From Atkinsonella hypoxylon (Eukaryota > Ascomycota > Sordariomycetes > Hypocreales > Clavicipitaceae): DNA of 64,000 nucleotides. The notes beneath the pieces were generated by a model, which saw only the letters and a program-made list of their open reading frames with translations, made no database searches and was not told where the DNA came from. Below, in pieces: positions 1 to 11,638 of the stretch. Positions within the stretch are counted from its first letter, which is position 1. The number at the start of each line of letters is the position of its first letter. The DNA lies in NCBI GenBank assembly GCA_000729835.1, contig JFHB01000018.1:186001-250000 (forward strand), given 5' to 3'. The position numbers and the translations under genes were made by a program.

Positions 1-580
1 AGAGTTTCAGCGCTCACGGTATCACTACGACCATCTCGAATTACTTTGCATTTTGGCGTGGTCAGCGCGTAGAGAGACTGTATCGTTTGCTCTGCGCGGT
101 AATCTTGAACCAATCTACTTCTTACTTAGCTCACTCGCTTTGATGAGTCGATTGAAGAACATACCCGACCAAAATGTTCAGCAGAATAACAGCAACCACA
201 ACGCTGCCCTCAACATAGTCGCCGATCACATACGATATAGCAGCGACAGCAATAAGGACAACGGTCAAGGCATTGGCAACTTGCTGTAAGAAGATCTCCC
301 AAAGTGAGCGACTTTTGGCACCTTTGATTGTATTGAGACCGGCCCGAGCTAGTCGGGCGGCCGCTTCTTCGTAGCTCAAACCATGGTCGAGATCGGTCCC
401 GAGCTTGTCAGCAACTTGCTGAGCAGTATGTGTATGAAAGCGAGTCGCCTCCTCGTTCTGACCTGTGTCAGGAGGCTCAGCTATAGGGGGCTGGTCGTCA
501 AGACTTGCAGCGGTCGACGAGTCCGAATTGGAGTTGGCGTGTTCTGCACCATTCGTACTGATAACGAGAGGTTCTCCCAT
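1..580 (-). CDS. ENA-like cation P-type ATPase, N-terminal part (runs off window)
   Basis: This is the 5' part of a plasma-membrane or endomembrane P-type ATPase of the IID (ENA Na+/K+ efflux) type; the catalytic core lies beyond the left edge. Exon 1 is 580-165 and exon 2 continues from 114 to the edge, joined across a 50-nt intron (164-115, GTATGT...TAG). A Ser/Asn-rich leader of about 45 residues is followed by the cation-ATPase N-terminal domain (HTHTAQQVADKLGTDLDHGL, then LSYEEAAARLARAGLN) and the first membrane segments (VANALTVVLIAVAAISYVIG). Splicing restores the expected motif QDYRAEQTIQSLYALT and then VIRDG, the start of the actuator domain. The N-domain and the YRAE motif fit ENA ATPases best; a Ca2+ or other IID pump is possible. 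The DKTGT phosphorylation site cannot be seen, so ion specificity is inference. Confidence 0.85.
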
Positions 581-3191
581 CGAACGTGTATCAGAGCTGC
601 TAGGTGCAGACTATAGCAAGCGGATGAGTTGTATGAGGTAACGGGGTCGAATATAAACGAGACAGACGACGAAATGCCAATACGGGCAGAGAAAAGTTAT
701 AAAACTGCAGGAAAAGATATCCAAGGCCTCAATTGGCGATGAGGAAGAAGGAAGGGGGGGGGGGGGGGGGCAAGAGAAAGGATCTGAACCAAAGCGAGAC
801 GAAGCCAGGATGCCTTCGCAGGGGAGGGGGGAGGGATGAAGCCCCTCCCCAGTCATGAGCAATCATCGTCTCCCCTGCGTGGTTCAAGGTGGCTGCTTGT
901 CTTGAGAATGGCTGTAGTGATGACGATTTTCACAAACGGGGGGGAGAGGAAGGGCAAGTACAGGAGGGTGGGGGAAGACCGACTAACAGCGCCTTCCGTT
1001 AGTGGAAGACGAACCCAACATGGATGGACAGGCATATTCCGGCTGCTTGTCAGTTTGGATTCCCCCATTGTGCGAATAATATGTTTCTGTTGTTCATGAT
1101 AGTCGTCGAGATTAGGTTTGGTAGGTTGGTAGTGTTGGTTTGTCAAACTTGGCTTGGCCCTCCACTTAGCGTGGCTTGGCTGAGCTGCAGGGAACTATTT
1201 GCTGGACCTAGATTGATAATGGTTTGGTCCGAATTTGCAGGCGTTCCGTAGGTCACTCTAGGTACAGACTGATTGATCCCTGGATATATACTCCGTATCT
1301 ACCTTGAAACTGGAAATGAAGACACTTACAAAGCTCAGCTGCCATATTCCAAGCACATCAAGGCGCTTGCGAACGATATCGCGCTCATCCTCGCACGTCG
1401 AAGGGCTGCCCAAGCGCGTCCGATCTGGGACCCAGCTTAGTTATTGCCGTTGGCGGCGAACGTATGCCGGCTACTATCTTGGAGGTAGGTAGTAGGTAGG
1501 TAGGTAGGTAGGTAGGTAGGTGGTGTGTTGTCTCTTTCCATGCAGCGTGAATGGCCAATTCTTCTGAAACAGACAATATGCGATATGCATGCCGCTTGCC
1601 CACGACAGTCTTCGACAAGCAAACGTTCCTCGAGATTGCCCCATCCAACTAACTGCCTATACGCGCCGGTCCGCTTGCCCATGTGCAAGGACGAGAAACC
1701 AACGACTTCGCTATGTTCTCTGGACATTGACACTTGTAGGGAAAAGGCGTCAATCAGTTGCCGATGATCTGCGGCTGCACCACCAAATGCCGAGCACGCA
1801 TGCCAAGATGATGCACAAAGTTGTAAGCGCTTGCAGCAGTGTAACTTCTGGCAGAATCATCAGATAACACAAGCGTTTTGGAGGATCCATGTGGATGAAA
1901 GAGGGAATCAATCACCAGACTTCATTGATGGGGGGCGCATCACTATTCTCCCCAGTCATGATATCTGTCCGCCCACAGTGGCAGGCCTAGCCAAATCACG
2001 CCAAACCGGCGTGGAATTTAAGTTTGGTCTTGTACCCGCTTCCCCTCAATTCGCCAACCTTCACCACCCCCATGTTTGACCTGACACGCGTGATCACTGA
2101 TGTCTATCCCGCTGCAATGGTACAGGATACTGCTTGTCTTGGCATGGGTGCCAAGCGCAGGAGGTGCAGGAGGCTCTTTTCCGTCGAGGTCCCGAATACC
2201 TCCCTCCATAGGCCCAAGACTTGACATTCGACGTGCCTCACGAACTTCAGTAACGGGTTCCCAAAAGCGAGCTATCAATCGAATGGCATTCGACCCCGAC
2301 TCGCTTAAGCAGTATCTACTAGGTCGGGCTCACGCCATAGTCCAGCGCCCTACTCGGTAAAGCTTGAGCATCATGAAATTAGCAAGTCAAGAATCTGAAC
2401 CCCTCACTTCGTTCATAAACGCCAAACGATAGCATCAATTGCTCACCAATCAAGCGCTAAAGGGGTGCGACGCTGTTGAGTTCCAAGAACAACCCGCAGG
2501 ACAATTACGTGTCTGCAATGGTCTATGCCTTGTCTTACTCTTGCTTTTTTGGCCGGCTGTAACCCTAAACGTCGACTAGTATGGAAGGGAACTAAACTCA
2601 GCACGGCATCTATAATGTTATCGACAATCGGATCGATAACAGCTTGGAACCCCAAGCATCGCGAGACACCCTTATTGGACAAGAACAATGCCAATCCATC
2701 ACAAGCAGGTGGCGCAGATCTCAAGAAACCTTGTCTGATTCATATGTATACTGAAAGTTTCGCAGTCCCAAGCAACTCCTTCCCGACATTGAAGTCTACT
2801 GCGCCACCAATTGAAACAATGGAGCTCAACGCGATGGAATCTTCTCGGAAGACCAGATCGGGAACTTCTTCTCCCTGTTCCGTTACATCGTCGGCGCCCA
2901 TGGCTCGTAGATGGGGTCATTGTTGCTTTACCGTCTGGAGGTGTGGAGACTAGTCGGCGGCCTATCAGCGAAGACGGATTAACCAAAGAGCATCAACTTT
3001 GCCCCTCGCGGAATAGACACGCGGCTCACAAGCCCGCTGCCATCGCAATCAAGGTTGCTCCCACAGCTCATCACAAGGGACGTCAGCTGTGATTACCAAA
3101 TAATTCATTTTTTTAGTCAGAGGAGTGGATAGCAAGATGCTCTGTCCCCAACAACACAACGCCAGACGCCGAAAGGGAATGCTAAAAGCTC
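581..3191. other. Intergenic, low complexity, no supported gene
   Basis: No coding region could be supported in 2.6 kb. It holds a 17-G run (754-770) and a TAGG microsatellite (1484-1521). Overlapping open frames on both strands around 2440-3090 lack family features. One short plus-strand stretch near 2835-2900 reads protein-like (SEDQIGNFFSLFRYIVGAH), but it is closed by stops and has no start, so at most it is a relic. Confidence 0.5.
1484..1521. repeat. TAGG tetranucleotide microsatellite
   Basis: About nine slightly imperfect copies of TAGG/GGTA. The same tetranucleotide recurs in short runs in other intergenic regions of the window (near 7283-7311, 8472-8481, 11938-11957, 15477-15489 and 36995). 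Confidence 0.9.
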
Positions 3192-4812
3192 TCATCCCAG
3201 GAGATTCATGAACGGTTCCGGCCAATTACCCAAAACCAGAGGACGATCGCCTAGTCGCCCTCCTATGGGAGCTAACAACTTGATTTTCCTTTTGTCCTCA
3301 TCGACATCAGACACGTAGACAAAGCCCATCACCGTAGCTGCTCTGACCACCTCCGGAGGATCTTTAAGTGAGGCATACATAACTGCCAGCGTCCAATGCT
3401 GCATTAGTGATGATGGCTCATCTCGAACGAGTTTACCTTGCTCGTACGCAGAATCTAAAGATAGCACCATGTCAGCACATGCGCGGCCACGGCAGAAAGC
3501 AAAAAGCAGGTCAAGACTTACAATCAGATGCCTTGTATATAACGAGGGCATCGAAATCCACTTGCTGAATTTGCGGGCTCAATGTCTTCCTGGTATCGCC
3601 AAAGAAGTATTCCTTTATGGCTTGCTCTCTCAAATGTTCGAGGAACAGCTCGCTCCGCACAGCAACACCTTCTGACTTATCGAGCCCGACGACGTGGATT
3701 GGTTCGCCCAGGCTTGTTCGTTCACTTGCAAAGCGCTTGGTGAGCTCGACGCTCATCCGGGCAGAGCCTAGAACCACAATGATATTGACTGTTCCACCCC
3801 GCATGATTTAGAAAAAAAAAAAAAAACCTCCCTTCGTAGAATAACAAAGACATGCACGTGTTCCACGTGGCGCAAAACATACCGGATAGTTCATCCACGA
3901 CATGGGCCAATAGATCCATGCCGATCTTATTCTTCTCATCGATCCCCATCGAGTCTACTATCACGCCAGAGCTCCTGACGCCCTCATCCTCGCTAAGTCT
4001 GCCGCTGACTGTCCCCGCAATCTTGCCTATCAACTCTCTGTAGAACTCGGGATCATCCTCCATGGACTTGTGCCCGTAGTAATAAACCAGTGGCAACTTG
4101 ATGGGCACAATACTCGGCCCACTCGTAGGTGTACTGCCCCATCCGTCCACGGCCTCCGGGTCCATCACCGTCGAAAACACACTGGCGCTCAACGACCCCG
4201 GCAGGCTCAACATGCCCTCCTTCGGGTCGCCATTCACGACAATGGGCTCGTGCCCTTGTTTCGTAGCATAGCTAGTGAGCGTGCGCACCAGGCATGTTTT
4301 CCCCGTGGCAGGCGGGCCGACGATCAGGACGCGGGGCCCCTCGCGCTTGTCCCTCGCGGCAGCGGCGCGCATTTCGCCCAGACGAGCATGCAAGTTGACG
4401 TATGACGTCGCGGGATTCGCCTGCGGAACAGCATACTCCGCCACAAAATCGTCATCTGTTCGTCCTTCAATCTCAAGCTCGCAGCCGTGCCATGTGAGGA
4501 TCTTGGACTTGATGGCCGTGAAGGAGTATGCGTTTCGGAGGGCTAGCTCAACACCATCCTTCTCCGCGGTTCCGGAAAGAACTTTCAGAACGAGGGTTCG
4601 GCCAGCGGGTACTTCGAAGCGCCATTCCCAGGAGGGCTTGAGGATGATGGTTCGGTTCAACGGGGTGATGGTCTGGTTTTGGATGAGGTCCAAGGTTAGA
4701 TCATCGGACTCTGGGAGATTCTGTCACTGGATGACGTTCACATGCGGAACTGCAGGTTCGAGGGAGAGGAGTTTACCTGCGCTGGAATCTGGCCTAGGCC
4801 TGGGATTGACAT
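3192..4812 (-). CDS. CLP1: mRNA cleavage and polyadenylation factor CLP1
   Basis: CLP1 is the polynucleotide-kinase-like subunit of cleavage factor IA and works in the nucleus in pre-mRNA 3'-end processing. Four exons are inferred: 4812-4777, 4720-3883, 3788-3522 and 3454-3192, giving 467 residues, the usual length. The 12-codon first exon reads MSIPGLGQIPAQ, the typical fungal CLP1 start, which fixes the initiation codon. After the N-terminal beta domain (KPSWEWRFEVPAGRTL) comes the P-loop GPPATGKTCLVRT near residue 145, then VNGDPKEGMLSLPGS and VYYYGHKS, the DSMGID segment near 270, and the C-terminal domain ending in VLGNWPEP. All introns keep frame; the third (3882-3789) carries a T-run just before its acceptor. 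In yeast the P-loop binds ATP without clear kinase activity; the same is assumed here. The next gene upstream is on the same strand about 670 bp away. Confidence 0.97.
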
Positions 4813-5481
4813 TTTTAGAGGGGCATGAACGGGACCAATTTTTGGGGACGAGGTTGAGAAGAACTTGCTCCTGAAGAAGCTCAGAGAGCTTGGAGGTGTG
4901 TGTCATGGTGGGGTTGGCTGCGACGTCGAAATGGGTCCGGCCGGTGTGCGCATCGGACAGCTCCATTGCTTGGGGAAGCTCTGGGCTCTGCGAAGCCGTC
5001 GTCAAGCAGGATCTGCCAGTTTTTCATGCAATGGGAATGACTCGGAGATTGAAGACGGAATAAAAACCGCGGGAGATCGAGAATCGTAGTATAAATTTTC
5101 TATGTGAGTTGACAATGGCGTGACAGCATTAACTATCTGTCCACCAATTCAGTTCTTCTCCCGTTTACGTCCGCCAGCATGACGCCCGACCATACAACAC
5201 CAGGTAACATCTTCCGATTTATGAAAAGCTCCTCTGAACATTCCCGATAGACGGCCAAGAGCCTCGCAACTTCTAAAATGCTAGCAAAATATATCGTACA
5301 CAGTAGTACTGTCATCAACAAAAGCTCGTTCGGGTATCTTGACATGAATGGCAACCATGTATCCTCTTCGTTTGGGATTCGCAAAATCGCAGCAGCTTTT
5401 CAGTCACCGCGCTTAAAATAATGGCTTTTTTGTGTGGTCATAAGTCAGTTTTTGAAGATGCGGTCTTGAAAAAAAAAAGCA
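4813..5481. other. Intergenic, CLP1 promoter side
   Basis: The gap lies between the CLP1 start and the stop of the upstream kinase gene. It should hold the CLP1 promoter and the kinase 3' UTR. No further gene, repeat or clear motif was seen; an A-run sits at 5469-5479. Confidence 0.5.
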
Positions 5482-6774
5482 TCAATGTGCTTCGTTATCA
5501 CCTGCCATCTCGGCAAAGATGCGCTTCAGACTCCTAACCCCAACGAGAATATTCTCGTCGGGACCTTGGCCAGGAGTCAGAGCAGCGTGCGCAAAGTCGA
5601 TGAGCTTCAAGCTGTAAATCTTGGGCACATTCTCTACCATTTCTTCTAAATCACTGTCGTAAAGCGCGTCATCGTCATCCTCTAGGCCAAGGCCACTATC
5701 AATGCGTTTGGTGGTCCGCAATGAGGAAACTCGCTGGTCTGCTAGCTCGAAAGCGGCTTCGTTTTCGTCGAAAGCCTTCTGCAGCGCATGGCCGTCACCT
5801 TCAAAGACGAAAAGAAGAGAAGGAGAGTACATTCGAGTGTCGTGTTTAGAAAGAACGTCGTGAACGATTTCAAGATCTCGGGCGAATAATTCACTAACTT
5901 TTTGGCCCAGTTCGTCGTTGATTTGGGCGCTCTCGTTGAATATGAATCGTTTGAACTCCTCTACGACATTGTTATCATTCACTGACAATCTACCGTAGTC
6001 TTTGTCGTAAACCTTGTAGTTTTCATCGTCCAGTTCCGATAGGTTCTCGGATCCGCGATACACTCGCATTCCAGCAATGCGAAAACCCAAGGTCCCGTGC
6101 GTAGTCTCAGCGCTAATCTTGGTGAAACGGTCTTTCTTTTGTTGAGGCGCATCATCTGCCCATAGTCGCTTTCCTAACTTCACATCCAGAATATTGGCGC
6201 ATTTGAAGCCATGTGTGATATTCTCCAGAACAACCGCCTTGTCCGTCTTGATTTTCTTACCCTTGGAAGGAATCCAGGTCAGGTCGTCTGCAGCGTTCAG
6301 TCCAGGACTGCTGTTGGCGATTTGCTCCTTGACGGACGCAACAATCTGTTCTTGCGTCGTCTTAAGAGTTCCCTCTTCTGAAATGAGGCCAGCCACAGCT
6401 TTGTCAACACCAGCAGACACAGGGTCAGTCAATATGAGGCTACCCACGAAGAGCGGCATAATGTCTTCTAGACTGTACTTGGAGTTTCTCGAACGTCGTT
6501 TGTCTGTTAAATCTCGGACAGACTGGTAGAAATCGATCTCGGCTTGTGTGCAGGGTTTGATGAAAAACTCGCCGTTCTCGTCGCACATGGTTCCAGCACT
6601 GCACAAGAACATGGCCATTAGTAAAGGATAGGTCGACAACAGCTCGTTCTGCCAACTACAGACATCAAGGATCTGCAGCGGCGATGAGAAACACCTGGCA
6701 TGTACTTACTGCCCGGCGACAGCGTAGTTGTAATTGCGAAGGTCCTCCGCACGGGGAAGTTCTTTGGTTCCCAT
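5482..6774 (-). CDS. ARG82: Inositol polyphosphate multikinase (IPK2/Arg82 family)
   Basis: The gene encodes a predicted inositol polyphosphate kinase that would phosphorylate IP3/IP4 towards IP5 and feed pyrophosphate and phosphate signalling, probably in the nucleus. Two exons, 6774-6710 and 6598-5482, give 393 residues. Splicing joins the start MGTKELPRAEDLRNYNYAVAG to HAGTMCDENGEFFIKPCT, which matches the usual N-terminus of the family and sets the start. The signature P-x3-D-x-K-x-G appears as ILDVKLGKRLW near residue 158, and the metal-binding SLKLIDFAHA near 353. An acidic stretch (LGLEDDDDALYDSDLEEMVE) precedes the catalytic IDF motif, as in many fungal members. Kcs1-type kinases are much longer, so IPK2 is the better call. 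Exact substrate preference is inference. Confidence 0.93.
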
Positions 6775-9235
6775 TGTGTCAAACTCTTGCGAGGTCACAG
6801 CCGACTGCTTGGGAATGCAGGCGGCGGCCCCCCTGTCGAAAACTGTACGTGACCGTCAAGGGTATCAAGAACAATCCGGGCCTTGGTTGCTGTAGTCTAA
6901 AATCAACAGCGGCTATGGAGGTGAGGTGAGGTTTGGAGGGCGATGCAAAGCTAATTGAGTTGAAATCCAACGTGATGGCGAAGAAAGCCGCACATTGAGC
7001 TCAAGGCTAGAGCGTATCGGCGCGAAAGGGATATGACCCGTCAGGCAACAAAGAGATCAACAAAATGGGCGGGGATGCTGTTACTGGCCAGGAGTGGACC
7101 TGGCGTCCTTGACAGGAATGGGTCGAGATGAAGAGCGATTGAAGATAGCTTTTAAGGTCAAGAATTGCGAACCGCGTTACCGCGAGCGCAAACAACTGGA
7201 CAAACAAAAGCTGGGCGACAGGACGAAAAAAGACAGCCACGAAGGAAGGCAGGCGTATTGGGCTTTGTTCAGGCAGTGTATCTCTAGGTAGCTAGGTGCC
7301 TACCTACCTGGGGCTGGGGTAACGGCCCAAGTGGGACGGCCGGGATAATAGTGGCAGAGTCGTAATATGTGCGAACGAGCGCGTGATCTTTCAAACCGAG
7401 ACCGGGTCATTTGTCCACTACGGGTTGTTACGGTCTCAATTTTGCGAATCACCCGCGTGACGAAGAACGAAGTTACGTACATATGTACTGTTTGGTAGCA
7501 CAAAGATGGTGAGGGGACACGCGGGGGGCTGCGCAATTGGGCATTGATGGAAGAATCGCCAAGGTCTATTGCATTATACATTTCAAAGTCAGAGCACAAT
7601 CCGCATCATCCAAACAAGACTGGGCGAATAGGCCGCGCAGTGTGGCAATTTAGTCGAGGATGCTGAAACGGATCATCGAGGCAAGTACTACTCCGTACTC
7701 CGTGCCTACCTACATGTGTACGTGTGTACAATCCAGTAAGTACCTGCAGGTACGTATTAGTCTGCCAGCCACCACGTACCCAAGCACGCAGGGGACTTTT
7801 TGATCACGACTTCATAGCCCAAGGCGAGGGGGGAAGGGGGGGGGGGGACTGGGTCTCAATTAAAGAGTTGCTGCCCACGTGCCGGTGTGCCACAATGTCC
7901 CGATTAATCTGTCAACACCTTGTCAGCCCTTTAGCCCTGAGACGGGGTGCCAACTCCACCCTCGAAACAGCAGCGCTAAACGAAGAGGTCGTCGACGTCA
8001 CTGTCCTTCTAGGCTCACCTCGTTGGCCTTGGCCTGGTCTGCCTCGTTGCCTCGTTGCCTCGTTGCGCCTTGCCTTGCGGAGTTCATGATGGGTTATTTG
8101 TTGGCTGGCGATCCAAGTTAGCTACGACTCAGCCTTCAAGCACCACGCAATACGGTCAGCATCGTGCCCAACTGATACGCACGCAGATCGCTCACCTGCT
8201 CTACGAATCTTTACCGCCTACGCCCAATTTTCTTCGTTGGCTCGTGGGAGCGCCCGTGAGTGACCTGTGCCGGAAACGCTGCCCGATCATACAACGCGTT
8301 TCGGTGTCACGGGCGACGCGGACTTTTCGCGCGCATTGTGCATTGTGTGTGCGCGTAGGTCGCAGCTCTAGCTGTGGAGCAACAGCGCACTCACTAACTA
8401 TTTCTGTTCTCCATTTCCTTGTGCTGGTGGGGTTTGCACTAGGCCTATTCCACAAGCTGTTTGCTAGACTTAGGTAGGTAGTTATCAATTTTCATCGTGA
8501 GATATAGCACAGAGTGCCCTATATATAACATTGATACCAGTTGACATGCTGTAGTGTACCCACGCGTACCCTCGTGATCCCTGTAGTTGACTGCCTTAGT
8601 CTCTATTGACATGAGCATCGTTCTTTCATCCTATCTCGGGCTCCCACATGTTCTGCGCCCCTTCTCTTGCTGTGTTCGGTTAACGGTTGGGCTGTGGTCA
8701 GCACCGTAAGAAATTATGTCGTGTTACTCGGATCATTCGTGGCGAGGCCTCGTGGCCAGCTCGATGCTTCGTTGACCGTGCTGTCTTGGGCCTCTATGTC
8801 TGTTACATTTAGTTGCTAGCCGAAATTAGCTAGATGTAACTAGCTTGACATTCGTCCACGACTTGACACGTTCTGGAGTTTCTGCAGGCGAATCCATGTT
8901 GGATTTGTTGATTACCTCTTAGGAATCTGTTGTTGATATCCAACAACGACTGCCGCAGGCTCTGACGTAGAGATCCATACCAATTCACCAAGCATACTCA
9001 CGTCGTGAGTCTCACATAATGCTTAAGGGGGCTGCGTTTGAGCTGAGGTCTTCTTGACAGCTGACAGCTGACAGCTGTTGTCAATTGTCGGTCATGCACT
9101 CCTAGATGCCGTTTGCATCGTCGCCAGGTGCCAGCGACTAAGACTTTGTGATCCCAATTTCCTTCAGGGGTGATTCTTGGTCTATGTTGTGACTTTCACT
9201 TGCACGTCAACTGCGTCCTGCAGCCTCATAACATC
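6775..9235. promoter_or_regulatory. 2.46-kb divergent intergenic region (Arg82 / Arb1)
   Basis: This is a long non-coding interval between two divergent genes. It contains CCTA/TAGG patches (7283-7311, 8472-8481), GGTAC-rich sequence around 7700-7750, a G-run (about 7836-7848), a small CGTTGCCT repeat near 8043-8066, and three copies of TGACAGC at 9055-9075 followed by a near-palindrome TGACAGCTGTTGTCA. No open frame carries recognisable domains. A non-coding transcript is possible but cannot be judged from sequence. Confidence 0.5.
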
Positions 9236-10754
9236 ATGTCGCTCGAGGTACAAGAGAATGATGGTTTCGTGGAACCAAGGCAGCCTCACACGAGTAAAAG
9301 CAGCAAGAAAAAGAAATCTAGAGGCCGTGGAAAGTCTCTCGCAGCTCGCGGCCCTTGTGCTTTGCCACGAAACCGCGGCACGGGCTTCGAAGGTTCTTGC
9401 CAACTCACTCAGAACCGATCAATGCCACAAATGCTAAAAAGGACTGGCAGAATTCTTCGCAGATCCGCCGATGAGAATAGAGGAGGCCACTGAAGAGAAG
9501 TTGGAAGTATATGCAGAGTATGACCTCTTCTATGCCCTTGTCACTTTCACCAGCTAATCATACCTTAGTTTCATCCCATTTGAAGAGTACATTGATTTTG
9601 CAGGACGCGAGTTTCTCCGTTTCACTCACTAATCAAGACACAGGCGCATCCAATCGTGTATCCAGAGATTTCGTTCCAGACGACGCCTCCAAGACAACCA
9701 GCCACGGTACTTTGACGAATACTTGTTTCTTGGGGGCATTGATACCCACCAGAACTCATTTTCTGGCCTCGATCAGAAAGACCTTCGGGACCTAACCCCA
9801 GCTGAGCGACGAGATGCTACTGCGACAGACACCGTCCACACAGATTCCGGCGCTAATGAGACATTCTACAATGGAGATACCATGCACTGGTCTATTGACT
9901 TTGCCGGCGTGGCAGCGGGGTTTCTCTCCACGAGTCTAGGCCCGTTGACTAGTTTCGAAGAGAAAAAGCTTGATGCTGCTATTGGTGTCGTGGAACACTT
10001 CCTGAGATACGTCCTGCAGCATGACGTCTGTCCAGAATACAAAGCAGATATCGAGGCTGCATTGTTGGTGTGCCAACAAGCAAGAAAGGAATGGCCCATG
10101 CTGAATCAGCTCACAGATGATCTGCCTGGCCTCTTCAATTTAGCTGCAACAGAGTTCTTCGCTACGATGAGACCTGACGATTGGTCCTTGCTGTCATTCA
10201 CACGACCGGAGGACTTTGATGCAAAGGCATATTTTCTGGCTACCTGTGCACTGTGCGGCGAGTTTGAAACATTAAATCAGTTCTCCGCGGGAAATCTCGA
10301 GATTGCTAAAGAGTACACTTGCACTGTCCAAGTCACTAGAGTAGAGCGACCGTCTGACAACATTATCGAGAGATTTTCCACCCTTCGCATTGAAGGAAGT
10401 AGTCACGCTGCCCAACCAGTTGGCAAGATCTTCTTCGAAAAGGCAGTTATCCAAGATGGGTGGGTGGAGTCCGAGGTTCCAGTTCAGCTTGCAAAAGACC
10501 AACTTTGGGTCTATCTTGAAGATGTGCTGCTCATCAATGTGGTACCTGGGATGAGAATGGAGATGATCATCGTTGAACTTAACACGAGGGTGAGATTTAT
10601 CAAGACGATCTTGAAAATTGCTCCGTCATTCTACACATTCCTACCACAACAGATGATGAGGCATTTCATACCTCTCCGAGAACACGATCGTGCTGCACCA
10701 TCTGTCCACAACCCAGCGACTGAAGCAACGCATATTGCTGGCGAGCCCGAATAG
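9236..10754 (+). CDS. arb1: Argonaute siRNA chaperone complex subunit Arb1
   Basis: The protein belongs to the Arb1 family. In fission yeast Arb1 forms the ARC complex with Arb2 and Argonaute, holds duplex siRNA before passenger-strand release, and supports heterochromatin. Exons 9236-9392, 9451-9517 and 9644-10754 give 444 residues. A Lys-rich N-terminus (SKSSKKKKSRGRGKS) leads to the family block ALPRNRGTGFE-E-FFADPPM, which appears only when the 58-nt intron is removed. The second intron (126 nt) joins to RIQSCIQRFRSRRRL, DEYLFLGGID and a long C-terminal domain containing TMHWSIDFAGVAAGFLS and VQLAKDQLWVYLEDVLLINV. The first donor (GTTCTT) is atypical, but frame and family motif both require it. 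ATG 9236 is the first in frame. Its 3' end faces the next gene. It implies an active siRNA or heterochromatin pathway, by inference. Confidence 0.92.
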
Positions 10755-11115
10755 TCAGAGTCGCAGAGTTGGAGATTGACGTCACGGCACAGATTGGCAG
10801 CAATGTTGAATATGTAACTATGAGATATGAAGGTTCCCATGGCTTACGCTGACGAAAATGGATTATTGACGCTATCATGGAAAGTGGATACAGATACAAG
10901 CAAATCAGACCCATCACTCCCACGAAACTCAAGCAGTGAAATAGGATCTATTATTAAAGCCATCCAGTCCCAAGTAACCATTTCAGGTGACGCAATTCCA
11001 TAACAATCACATCCAGCAAAAGGTCTGCTCCGTCAAGATCCAGCGGAATCTGGATGCTGCACATGGTTCGGCTGAGCCGTGATCGTAACCGTTTTGTGCT
11101 CGTGGTCATGTCAAC
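10755..11115. other. Convergent 3' intergenic region
   Basis: The interval lies between the stops of two converging genes and should hold both 3' UTRs. No gene or repeat was seen. Confidence 0.5.
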
Positions 11116-11638
11116 CTACTGCTGCGTCTGAACCTTGTGATCCCCAGACACGACGTCCGCATACGAAGGTGGCACACCTCCATGTCCATCTGAGGGGCCA
11201 GCACCAGCACCAACACTCTGCGACTGCTGAGGACCCTGCTGAACACCGCCCTGTGTGCCATAACTCATACCACCCTGGCGAGCAGGCGGACGGCAACTAG
11301 GGCCATGAGGCGTTGAGACGTAGACATATGTAACGCGGCCGCCCTCCTGAGGAATCGACTCATATTCGTACGGTGGCTCGGGGAATTTGGCAATGATGTA
11401 CCATGCGTGGAAGAGGCCGGGCAGGAATCCCAAGCAGCAGAGAAGGATGTTGATGATGGAGTCGGCACTGCAAATTCCGCATTTCACCCACACTGTCGCA
11501 GATAGGTTAGAAAGCGGTCAAGCAACAATTTTTCGGGTCATTGCCGGACGTGGGTAAACGTGGATTGAGGTAAAACATACCAGGCAGCGGGGGAAAAAGG
11601 ATCGCCAGAACGCCGAGAAAGATGTCAGCAGAGCACAT
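11116..11638 (-). CDS. Pmp3/RCI2-family small membrane protein with extended tail
   Basis: This is a predicted plasma-membrane proteolipid of the stress-induced Pmp3/UPF0057 family, which in yeast influences membrane potential and salt tolerance. Exons 11638-11581 and 11492-11116 give 144 residues, with an 88-nt intron carrying a CTAAC branch site. Two hydrophobic helices are visible: MCSADIFLGVLAILFPPLPV, then VKCGICSADSIINILLCCLG followed by LPGLFHAWYIIAKFPEPPYE. The core ends near residue 65. The remaining 80 residues form a Gly/Gln/Ser-rich tail (TQGGVQQGPQQSQS), roughly doubling the classic 55-60 residue length; such tails occur in fungal members. The tail is probably cytosolic or surface exposed, but its role is unknown. 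Confidence 0.9.

Noticed and set aside
754..770. 17-G run as a G-quadruplex or terminator
   Set aside because: A plain homopolymer in an intergenic region; could also be a sequencing or assembly artefact, with no supporting context.
2443..3092. Overlapping open frames on both strands
   Set aside because: No domain, no consistent frame, stops close the only protein-like stretch; insufficient for a gene call.
4275..4874. 199-codon plus-strand open frame
   Set aside because: Antisense to CLP1, whose exons and motifs are clear.
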